A stretch of 64,000 nucleotides of DNA from contig JAPWFG010000026.1 of NCBI GenBank assembly GCA_028015205.1, positions 682,001 through 746,000 on the forward strand, written 5' to 3'. The stretch is from Mytilisepta virgata. Lineage: Eukaryota > Mollusca > Bivalvia > Mytilida > Mytilidae. The position numbers were made by a program, and so were the translations under genes. Each line of letters opens with the position of its first letter. The stretch's first letter is position 1. Below the pieces are notes generated by a model. That model saw only the letters and a list, made by a program, of their open reading frames with translations. It was not told the origin of the DNA and ran no database searches. Shown here piece after piece: positions 55,232 to 64,000 of this stretch.

Positions 55232-55277
55232 GCACAACTGATGAGTCGTTGATCGACGAAATGTGTACATCTTGTGC
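55232..55277 (+). ncRNA. Hammerhead ribozyme, type I, in an interspersed repeat
   Basis: All parts of a minimal hammerhead are present in order. Stem I 5' strand GCACAA (55232-55237) is followed by CTGATGA (55238-55244). Stem II is GTCG/CGAC closed by a TTGAT loop (55245-55257). GAA (55258-55260) comes next, then a short stem III A-T-G-T/A-C-A-T (55261-55270). The cleavage residue C is at 55271, after AT. Stem I 3' strand TTGTGC (55272-55277) pairs perfectly. Stem I extends outward (TTTGA with TCAAA past one bulged A). The very short stem III is typical of hammerheads in Penelope-like elements and other animal repeats, which may act as dimers. Self-cleavage would be expected between 55271 and 55272. 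Confidence 0.85.
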
Positions 55278-55289
55278 ATCAAAATTAAG

Positions 55290-56740
55290 ATCATGGAATC
55301 ATAAATTTGCCAACATAAGAACAAATTGTGGGACTAAATTGATTAAAAATAACCCAAAAATTTCGACCAGTAACAACTCAAAAAACATTATTTGTGAATA
55401 AAAATTAGTGGCAATATATTTGTGCATGTTTTGGCAACAATCATGCTTATGCCACATGTGTCATCATTTATGTGCAAAATTTTCAGAAATTCACAACATA
55501 GACCTAGAGATTAGGAAACTTTAGCATACATTGTAGGTATCTTCAAGTCAAGTCAATAATCTGCTCAGTGGTCATCAAGCGGTTGGTACATTTTGATCTT
55601 GACGTGTACGACCTGTAAGAATTCATTCGGAATCTACCTTAACTTTCTGGTACCCTCATGATAATTATTTTGTAAATTTACGAAACATTTTCATTACATA
55701 ATTCATAAATTTAAAAATCCATTAAAAATTCTTACAGTTTCCCAAGCTTATTTGATGATTGGATGTAATTGGATGTAATTTTATTACATCATTTAGTTCA
55801 TACAATCTATAGGAATCAATACATGGTGTGGGGTTTCCACACTCATTGAAAATGGTTTGATGACCACTAGGATGTCTATTTTTGGTCTCTTCAGTTCGGC
55901 ATGGAAAGAATTTGAAAAAAGGCAGGATGCAAAATTTGGTGAAAAAATGCAGGACCAAAAATCCTCAGAAAAAAGGCAGGATAAAAAATGTAGTGAAAAA
56001 AAGGCAGGACAACACCAGGTATTAAAAAAAGGCAGTCTCGAAATTTTACTAAAAAAGGCTTAAGATTATTTCCATGCTCCCCATAAAAATCAAATGGTTG
56101 CTCCCTGATAATAATTTATTCATTTTTCTATTTGTGTTGGAATAGGAACTATAAAAGATTCTGATATCTCCAATGTTTCTATTAATCCATTCTCCGCAGG
56201 GCAACTTTATTTATCACATTATATCATTTGAATGAAAATTGGTATCATATATTAACGTGAATTGCAATTCAGTAAAAAAGCTAGAAAATTGTTTATCAAG
56301 AAAATGTAAACATTACCTTGACATGTTGTATTTTTATGATAAACTTATTGCATCATAAGCACTTAGATACACATTGTTATATGCAGGTAACCTGGCGTAA
56401 AATCAAGTCAAACAAATGTTTTCCGTACTGTATATCACAAATGTTACCAATTGTTTCTGACACTTCATGTGATAAATATATGCTGAATTGGCAGCCGTTA
56501 ATTGCATTGCAAATTTAGATGTCGTAAAAAGAGATTTTTGATGAGGAGAACTAAAAATTCTGTATCCGTTAAATGTTTGTTCCGTTTTCTATATTCAATT
56601 CAGACAAACAGTTACCTGATATATGACAATTATTATTCTGTCTACTTTCATGCTATGGACTAGATTCTAGCTGGGTTATTTTTTTAATACATAGTAGAGT
56701 TTGCCCGACTCATACTTTTTTGCTACAAGTGTGATATGGA
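55290..56740. other. Intergenic with one repeat ending CAAATGGTTGCTCCCT
   Basis: About 55855-56106 is a repeat with internal GGCAGGA(T/C)NNAAAA iterations and the end ATCAAATGGTTGCTCCCT, shared with repeats ending near 11402 and 44491. The iterations create a Lys-rich open frame at 55857-56063 that I do not regard as a gene. The rest is unique-looking. Confidence 0.5.
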
Positions 56741-56975
56741 TATTATGTCTCGATTACGATGACTACAAAATTAAACATATTTTAAATACTTCTATTACTG
56801 ATCACGTGAAATCCTTAGGCTCCTTTATTAAGCAGTCGCAAGAACAGAGAACTGGAGGCCCATGATTCCATTTGCTTTATAATCAATGACTGTGTTTTTT
56901 GTGTTGTTTTATTTGTTGTGCCTTTGACCCTTTATTGGGAGTAATAGAGCAATAAAGAATTTAAATTTGAATAAA
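56741..56975 (+). mobile_element. Truncated LINE 3' end (second copy)
   Basis: One frame reads VKSLGSFIKQSQEQRTGGP then a stop, matching KSLGSLIRQSLEQRTGAP at 25.95 kb. It is followed by a 3' tail with CTTTGACCCTTTATTGGG and AGCAATAAAGAA. A non-LTR retrotransposon end, 5'-truncated. Confidence 0.65.
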
Positions 56976-57009
56976 ATGCAGGAAAACCATGTTTGACAAT
57001 GCAAAAATC

Positions 57010-57630
57010 CAGGGTCCAGGTTTTAGAAAGTATCATAAGATTGATCGTAAGACATATCTTATGACATTACTTGCGACTAAGTTATTATGGTCTTACAAAG
57101 GTATCCTAAGACAATCATAGTTACGACGATCGTATGACAATCGCAAGTCAGTAATGGCAAATAATGAAATTTTAAATGATTTAACAAAGTATGCGATTTA
57201 ATTTTAAAAAAGTACATGTAACTAAAAGAAGAATAAATAAATAAATAATAACGTTATATTAATTTTAATTTTGATAGCCTTTTAAAAAGGATTAATGCAT
57301 ATACGTTTAGTGTACATGTGTAACATGCATGTACATGTAAATCAATTATGGAATGTGACAATATATTAACATGGATCAATAAAACCATTGTAAAAGTTTA
57401 TCGGTCTACTCATTCAAATTCCCGCTTAACGAATTATTCATGCTTCTATACATATATGATCATTATAAGACCATCTTACTACACCTTCTTTGGTGTCGTA
57501 ACTTTGTGACAAATTTTGTGATATGTCACAAGTTGCGACCCTTTCGAAAACACATTTTATGACTGCGACACGTCGTAAACTTCTTACGATATGTCGTAGT
57601 CATAAGACATCTTCGAAAACCTGGCCCCAG
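57010..57630. mobile_element. hAT-like MITE with CGTAAGA sub-terminal repeats
   Basis: A 621-bp element. The left end is CAGGGTCCAGGTTTTAGAAA and the right end, on the other strand, is CTGGGGCCAGGTTTTCGAAG. Both ends then carry clusters of GTCTTATGAC/TCGTAAGA-type motifs in inverted orientation (57040-57150 and 57480-57610). CNGGG tips fit hAT; an 8-bp duplication was not seen. No coding capacity. Confidence 0.75.
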
Positions 57631-59752
57631 GTACCTATGGCAATTTTTCATCAGATAATTTATAATAATATGTCGGTGAGCGTTCGTAAATTCGGTCACA
57701 ATTAGTTACAGTGTCTCAAGTTTACAAATAAGGAAACAGATACTTGTTTCTCCTGACCTTTGAACATATAGAGTACATGAAATGTGAAGTCAACAATATT
57801 AATCATGAACGAATCATACCAACACTGAGCGAGTCATGAACGACCAATTGCTGAATACATGTACATGTATGTTTTGATCTAAAAAAAGATATAATTGATA
57901 TTTTAAGCAGGCTTCCATTTTTTTATATTTTCTTTTGTAGAAACTACAAAAATAAAATAAAATTTTAACAAAGCAATTAAAAATCGGTTTCGTAAACTAT
58001 AAATTTCAAGATAGTTACAATTTTATTCTACATTCCCTGCCTGTAACTGTATTCATATGTCATTCAAAACGACCTTGTATTAACATGACATTCCATTGAG
58101 ACTTGACGACCACATTTTTGAGTTTTTCCAAGGTTTGGTTAATTGCTGAAAGTTTCATGGATACCTCTGGATGTTTTTTTCTCCATATCTTTCAAATTCA
58201 TAAACCTTTTTATATTAAAATATGAACTTAGCATGTAGTTTTTGGAATGAGTTGTATAATCAAGTATATTTCTAATTTTGCAGTAATCCTTATTAAAAGT
58301 TTTATGGACGTCGTCATAACTTGGTTCAACTTGACAGGTATGAAAAAAACCGTTCCCCAAATGAAAATGAACCTGTTCCATTGATGCTGTCCTTTCTTCA
58401 TGGCTGATTTGGCATGGGCGGCATGGCGGGTGTCATGTGGGAGGTAGATACTGCTTGCTCTTCCGATGTGCTTGGGTTTATCCCCGGTGTTTTGGTGGGA
58501 TCCGTGTTGTTCGTGTGTTTTTGGTTTTTGAGTTTGCATGGTCTTGTCTTCGTTGTTCTCCGGAGTTTTGTCAGTCGTTTTCGATTTCCCCTCCTTCGAG
58601 TGTCCCTTTGGTGTTTCTCGACTGTACTTATAATAAGAAATGATTTAATATATCACGTAATTTTTGACCGGCGGAGAGGAACGCTCATGTTTTGCTCTTA
58701 TAAACATATTCGTTAAAAATAAACTAGACTATACCTAAAATGCCTGAATGACCAAAAGGGTAAAATCAATACCTTCTAAGGCAGAACTATCCACGAGATG
58801 ATCCTCCTTATTTTGTACAAAATTAGGCATTGTTGTAACAATAAACTTATTGTTTAACGCAATTTCTAGGTTATTCGTCATCTCAAGGGGCGAAATCTTA
58901 TTGAATTAAAACTTAAACAAACCAAAATAAAAATCAAGGTTGATAAAACAATACGCAAATTTACAAGTTCAAGACAAGACACAAATCAGAGCTAGACAGT
59001 TTAATCTTTTGATAACAAAGCTAGATAAATTATCACAGTTAAAACTTTTATTAAAGTTTATTTATTACAGTTTAATCCACAAGTAAAGAAAACAAATTTG
59101 AAAATATCAAAGATAAATCTATCAAACAAGTAAACTGTCAACTGGATGAACACGGAACAATATCGAATGCATGTTGTGGACTGTTTTCTACAGTCTTGTA
59201 TCATTATCACACAACATCCTGTAAAAGACGATAGCCAGCGACTTTTTTTTTAAATAAGTCTTTCAGTTTTTACTGTAATGTCGACGAATAATGTCGGATA
59301 ATCATACATGAGAATTAAAAAGGTGTTTAACCGTGTAACGTAAGTGACATGAGTCACATTTAGAAGGCGGCTCAATTTCCGCAATTTTGAAAAAAGAATC
59401 GTCCTCGGGTGGCCATTGTGACATCTAATTAAAATGACTTGTTCTATTTGGCTTCTGAGAATAGATGCTGCAAAGGTATAAGTAATGGATATTCCCCTGA
59501 TGGCGTTATTCCGACAGAGGATTATTTTATCTACAACATGAAAAGTGCAAATGATAGGTTTTAATAATTTAGAAAGGGTTATTTCAAGAATTCACATTGT
59601 GCAAAGATAAACTATGATATACATGTAGGATATCAGGTAACATTCTATAGCATTTTGATATAAATAAAAATGCATAGCAAATCAGAAATAGAACAAGACA
59701 ACACAAAACCTAAAGCAGTATAAAATATAAAATCTTTAGTTTCTCCAACATG
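57631..59752. other. Intergenic with a GT-rich interspersed repeat
   Basis: 58390-58640 is a G+T-rich block (..CTTGCTCTTCCGATGTGCTT.., ..TCGATTTCCCCTCCTTCGAG..) that I know from other mussel sequences. A similar-looking block lies at 63520-63700. Open frames over it on both strands (58228-58716) are not recognisable as genes. The rest is A+T-rich. Confidence 0.5.
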
Positions 59753-59838
59753 AGTTGAAGACCCATTGGTAGCCGTGTGCTGTTTTCTGTAGGATCGTTG
59801 TCTCTTTGACACATTCCCCGTTTCCATTCTCTATTCTA
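59753..59838 (-). repeat. Interspersed GGGGAATGTGTC repeat (short copy, inverted)
   Basis: On the - strand it reads GAGAATGGAAACGGGGAATG, TGTCAAAGAGACAACGAT and GGCTACCAATGGGTCTTCAA. This is the same block as 40801-40890 with a few differences. Confidence 0.8.
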
Positions 59839-60659
59839 TTGATAACTGGATTAAATGTTTTGCCTGCTGATTTATCTCCGGTTTTGTCTGGCCCATTAAG
59901 GGCTTGCCACATGATGTGGGGTTACCTGCTGAATTTAAGATTTTGCGGCGACCTCCCATTGTGTCTTTATATGGCTAACCGGATTCTAAAAGATTTGTTA
60001 TATTTCTATGTTTACGTGAGCTTTAAAAAGTCTTTAATCTTCATGAATTGTTTAGACAATTTTATACCATATCAATCGGCAAGAAAACTAGATAGGTGTT
60101 AATTGAGACAATGCAGAAATATATTGACATGTCTGACTTTATGATATATAAAATTATATATGTTACAGCAGCAGTACTAAGATGAATATTTCTATTTGCA
60201 TGTACTTTGGCGTAATATCAAGCCATAAAAACATTTTTTCACTGTATATCGGTGAGATTGCCAGTTGTTTTGACACTTGATGTGCTGAATCGACAGACAT
60301 TAATTGCATTGTAAATTAAGAATACATTATGAAGTATGGTAAGCAATGTATCTAAAAGAATATGTCTTTTCATGTGAAAATAGAGAATACCGAGTTTTTG
60401 AAATGCGCATATTAAGCATTATTTAGGATAATCAGCTAAGGCCATGTTACATGGGGAGTTTTTTTTAATGAGTCACTATATAACACAAATTATTCATTCT
60501 CTAGATCCAAATCCGTTGTTTTCTAATTAATATTTCCCCTCTCCGTTGCACCTAAAATTAATTATGAAGTTGATACATTATTTAATTTTGCATCGTTTAA
60601 CGTCAACGTCATCGAAAGTATCTTTTATTTATGTCACTTGCTCGAAAGTTTTGTTGTGT
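59839..60659. other. Intergenic, nothing recognised
   Basis: Mixed sequence. The first 150 bp may belong to the repeat copy that ends at 59838. No gene. Confidence 0.4.
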
Positions 60660-60866
60660 CATCGTCACCGGATAGAGAGCAATATTGTATAATTGTCACT
60701 GTATCAACAGAAGGGTTATATCAGTGTTACAGGATCGGTAACAGTGTTGTATCATTGCCATTGGGTCAGTAAGAGGTTGTATCATTGTCACTGAGTCGGT
60801 AAGAGGGTTATATCATTGTCACTGAGTCGGTAAAAGGGTTATATCATCATCACATGGTCGATAATA
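60660..60866 (+). repeat. 31-bp tandem repeat, six to seven copies
   Basis: The unit reads ATTGTCACTGAGTCGGTAAG followed by AGGGTTATATC. The central two copies are nearly identical, and the outer ones have several changes. Stops occur in it; it is not coding. Confidence 0.88.
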
Positions 60867-62023
60867 TAGTTTTGTACCAACTCTAAATCTTGGCTAATAA
60901 CCGTTACTGGGTTGTATATCACCAACAGTGGGCCGACAGCGTTGGTGCATAATAAAAATGGGTCCATATCTGTTTTGGGATACTGAGGGTCAGTATGCAT
61001 TTACGTTGATAAGATTGCAATTGTGGATTGATCTAATCGTTTTCAACGCCACGTCAACAATTTAAATTAGATTGGGGGCGACATGGAAATTGTAAATTAA
61101 GGTAAAAAATATTTCCCAATTAGAAAGTTCAGACATCACTTTTAAAATATATTAAGAATATAGTGATATAGGATAAACGTTATTGAGTCAAAATTCCATA
61201 TGATTAATTATGGAATGTATGGGAAATTGTTGAAAATATGGTGTTGTGTTGTTTTTATTGATAAGCAGTGACCTAAATAACAAGATACACTGCAGGTGTA
61301 AAAAAAAAAAGCCACCACAGATAACACATAAACACAAAAGAATCTCATCTTATTTTGTAGATAACAAAAATTATTTTGCTTCTTACGTGTTCAAGTTATT
61401 TTTATCCCCTAAAAAATATGTATCCGTCATTTCATAAAACAAAGGACGTAAGTATAGCCATATACCGCATATAAAAATAGATTATATTATATAGAGTTAA
61501 AATTTCCTGATTGATCTGTTATTTAAAAGATCTTTTGATACAAGTTTTTTGTTTTTGTTTTGATGTTATATATAGGGTGGCATGTTACATCATTGGTACT
61601 TGAAACGGTTTCGGGATGATTAAATGACAATTCAAATTATGTCATCTTTTTGAAACGTCTTAAGTAGCAGGATATATTTCTGAACTCTTTGCTTATCAAG
61701 TTACAACCAATTTAGAAAATGTCGGTCTTTTTTTTTAACACTGAGTAGATTGTTGTAGACCGATATTTGTTTGTTTGACCTGAAAACTAGAACATACCTT
61801 TAGTATAAACCCGATTAAATTTAACTTATTTTCTATACCGAAGGGATTTTTTATTATTTAAACGAAGAAACAGTAAATAATTAGCGCTTTTTGTTATTAT
61901 TGGATTGTGATGTTGATACGGGCTTTTTGTTTTATCCCTTCACATTTATAAGTAAATATTTGTAATATGGTGGTATCCTCTGGAGCCAACAAGCACAAGT
62001 ACGCAACAAGCATGATGAGAAAA
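60867..62023. other. Intergenic, nothing recognised
   Basis: A+T-rich, with an A run near 61300. No exon or complete element seen. Confidence 0.4.
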
Positions 62024-62090
62024 GTTCAGGATCGAACACACCTCAACTGTAGCAATTTCAGTAGTAATGCTACTGGTTACACACCATTTC
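62024..62090 (-). repeat. tRNA-like SINE piece (B box)
   Basis: On the - strand, TGTGTAACCAGTAGCATTAC is followed by TGTGTTCGATCCTG, a good RNA polymerase III B box. This suggests a tRNA-derived SINE. The cloverleaf is not intact, so it is not called a tRNA gene. Confidence 0.5.
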
Positions 62091-62358
62091 TGAATTATTA
62101 AAAGAACTAATTGCTAAGCACTAGAGAACACTTAATCTTTCAATGATGTTCGGGGTTCAAATATATCTGTCCCCGAGAAATACTGACGGGAAAGTAATTT
62201 TTTAAATGTGTTCGTATACATCGAATCAAAATTAATATCGCAGAATTCGTCTGTTTTCTTCTGAATTCTCTTGTCACCAACGTTTTAACTCTAAAATGAA
62301 TTAAGGAGATGATAATTTTGTAACAGTAGAGCAACGTTTATGTCAAACAATTAAGCAA

Positions 62359-62434
62359 CGCATCAACAGGAGCTCGAAACGGGTAGCTTTGGTAAGAATT
62401 CTATCGTTCTATCCACTGAGCTGAAGGAGTAATC
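62359..62434 (-). repeat. tRNA-like SINE head (A and B boxes)
   Basis: On the - strand, TTCAGCTCAGTGGATAGAAC gives a D-arm/A-box match. About 35 bases later CCGTTTCGAGCTCC resembles a T-arm/B box with changes. The length fits a tRNA, but the acceptor stem does not pair, so I call it a tRNA-derived SINE or decayed tRNA. Confidence 0.55.
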
Positions 62435-63424
62435 ACCAGCTCAAGTGACGGAGGACGGTTATAAATGTGTTACTTACAGGAAGGAAGTTCCGTGACAATT
62501 TACGCAGGATACTAGACAGCATTTTTTTCTAATTTACAGCATTTGCTAATAAAAAAAATTATAGCCGTGCAACAACTATTAATATTAATGCAATAAAGTA
62601 CAAAATGTATCATGTTTGTTTTAATATGTAGATACGAAATCGATTTTTGTTTTCTGAAAAATCATGGTCCATATGTCAGCTTTAAAAAGATAAATCAATT
62701 TCAAGTACAAATAATTCAAATAACTTATAAAAGTGCCAAACGTTATGAAAGCACAGTTAGGTTTTTGTAAATCATTTTTCGATTAAAAAAAGTAACTTTT
62801 ATATTATACAGAGGCAAATTTTGCAAACTTCGTTATTTACAGACAGGGGCCTATGTAGGTGTGCCCTTTAAATGATTTCACTGTATAGGTTGACTGTAGT
62901 AATGGCTTCAATACATTTTATAATGTTTTACTGTATACTTGCAGTCTTTATTGTGAGAATTAACATTTTTATTTACCCAAAGAAATTTTAGCCATGAATT
63001 TGCGTCCGCCGTTCTAAACTTTCTTTTGAAGATCTGAAACCATTGGACAAATTGGGACCAAACGTTGGTGGAATGTTCCTTGGGTAGCCATCTTCCAAAA
63101 TGTGTCCCGATTTCCAACGAACATGACTAAAAATAGAAAAAGGGTCACGTGGTGACTCTTTAAAATCTTCTTCTGTGGAACTACATGCCAGATGGAAGCC
63201 AAACGTGGCAGCAATGGTCCTTATTATTCATTCAGAATTGTTCCCGTTGACCAAGATGGCCGCCATAGCTGCTTTTATTTTAACATAGGACCCTATGAGA
63301 GATTTTAATTAAAAATATTCTTGTCTGTTACCTCTTGGCCAATAAGAACCATCCTTTTCATTGATGGTCCTCAGATTGTCCTCTATCAGAATTATGTCCG
63401 ATGACCTGACACTTGATTCACGCT
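62435..63424. other. Intergenic, interspersed repeat likely
   Basis: 62980-63260 contains AAACCATTGGACAAATTGGG, AAAATCTTCTTCTGTGGAAC and CAAGATGGCCGCCAT. I know sequence of this style from interspersed mollusc repeats. Two overlapping - strand open frames (62908-63214) have no recognisable product. It may belong to the element whose right end is at 63476. Confidence 0.45.
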
Positions 63425-63476
63425 ACTTATTGTCAAAAAGAAATATAGTTTACAGTATATCATGGTACGGATATCT
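63425..63476. mobile_element. AGGTATCC-family element, decayed right end
   Basis: TTGTCAAAAAGAAATATAGT and ATATCATGGTACGGATATCT, followed by TA, match the right ends of the copies at 2953-3224 and 20285-20558. The left end was not found, so the total length is unknown. Confidence 0.65.
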
Positions 63477-64000
63477 TAATTCAACCATGAGAACAATTGT
63501 TAAGTATTTGGAGTATTGATGTTTGTATCGGCCAAACGTAAGACAAAGTCAGACTATCCTGACTCTATGTTGTGTTCATGTTTGTGTTTGGTGCTCTTTT
63601 ATGTTATCTTTTGTCCGGCGTTCTGTCAGTTGTGTTGTTTTGATTGGTTGGTGTGTCACTGTTGACCTTTTCTGTTGTCCATTTTTGTCTGATCACTTGG
63701 CTGACAGAAGCACATGGCTAAGTCGTTGGTTTTACAATTTTTTTTTACAAATGATCAATTCAATGTTTTATTTTTTCAAATTGTCAAGGGTATCAGTTTT
63801 TCTATTGGAAAAAAAATAACAATCCGAAGATACTAATATTAGATATACTAAATGTATACTTTTCTGTATACGACGCATTTCAAGGAGTTACCTCTCATCA
63901 GCAGCATTAAAACCGAAACATTTGGAAGACCAAAAACCAAACTTATATTAAACAAGAAGTACTCAACCAAAAATACCGAAATAGGAAGCTAAATTTCAGC
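63477..64000. other. Window end, no gene
   Basis: A G+T-rich interspersed-repeat-like block at 63520-63700, then A+T-rich sequence. Around 63845-63890 the - strand shows CTGATGA and GAAA boxes but no stem I. Nothing else is supported. Confidence 0.4.

Noticed and set aside
55857..56063. Lys-rich 68-residue ORF
   Set aside because: It arises from iterated GGCAGGAY-A-rich repeat sequence ending in a known repeat terminus.
58228..58716. Overlapping ORFs on both strands
   Set aside because: They lie on a G+T-rich interspersed repeat; biased composition keeps several frames open at once.
62908..63214. Two overlapping - strand ORFs of 66-69 residues
   Set aside because: They are in different frames of one interspersed repeat, with no conserved domain.
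63845..63890. Second hammerhead on the - strand (CTGATGAGAGGTAACTCCTT then GAAATGCGTC)
   Set aside because: The two core boxes are present, but stem I strands do not pair (AATGCTG against GTATACAG), stem II closes with a G-U pair and stem III has no loop. At best it is a decayed copy.

Overview
The window looks like nuclear DNA of a bivalve mollusc, most likely a mussel (Mytilidae). The grounds are spliced animal genes (taxilin, headcase, a TRIM/NHL gene), an A+T-rich background, very many short inverted-repeat transposons, and interspersed repeat blocks I know from mussel sequences. The species call is inference. Nothing bacterial, viral or organellar was seen.

Layout. (1) 0.7-9.8 kb, + strand: the last six exons I can recognise of a taxilin gene, with a Ser/Thr/Asp-rich terminal exon and a 3' UTR. 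Its introns hold a pogo-like MITE, an AGGTATCC MITE, a hAT-like MITE, a decayed reverse transcriptase and a Harbinger-like element. (2) 12.3-15.1 kb, - strand: an intronless TRIM gene (RING, two B-boxes, coiled coil, NHL-type propeller) split by a 927-bp foldback element. The element is flanked by a 6-bp duplication, and removing it with one duplication copy leaves one open frame of about 625 codons. (3) 16-27 kb: no gene recognised. It holds a 32-bp tandem array, a 230-bp Harbinger-like MITE, a 2.1-kb foldback element with an older MITE nested inside, a second pogo-like MITE, and truncated LINE ends. (4) 27.9-29.4 kb, - strand: an intact single-exon headcase (HECA) coding region of 487 codons. 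(5) 29.5-47.8 kb: a long gene-poor stretch with simple repeats, tandem duplications, interspersed mussel repeats, a minus-strand LINE remnant and several hairpin MITEs. (6) 47.8-48.4 kb, - strand: a 187-codon open exon matching the C-terminal part of MULE/FLYWCH-type transposases. (7) 48.4-64 kb: a dense field of hairpin elements, including a 1.2-kb Harbinger-like element with a hairpin nested in it. It also holds a 27-bp minisatellite, a predicted type I hammerhead ribozyme at 55.23 kb with a decayed copy about 280 bp upstream, a LINE tail, a hAT-like element, a 31-bp tandem array and tRNA-like SINE pieces.

The host genes are unrelated in role: vesicle traffic (taxilin), ubiquitin ligase/RNA-binding type TRIM, and growth control (headcase). 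There is no operon-like logic. What unites the window is mobile DNA. The strongest candidates for something undescribed are the TRIM-splitting foldback element, whose 28 exact ACGCGT hexamers are mostly phased at about 21 bp, and the hammerhead-bearing repeat.
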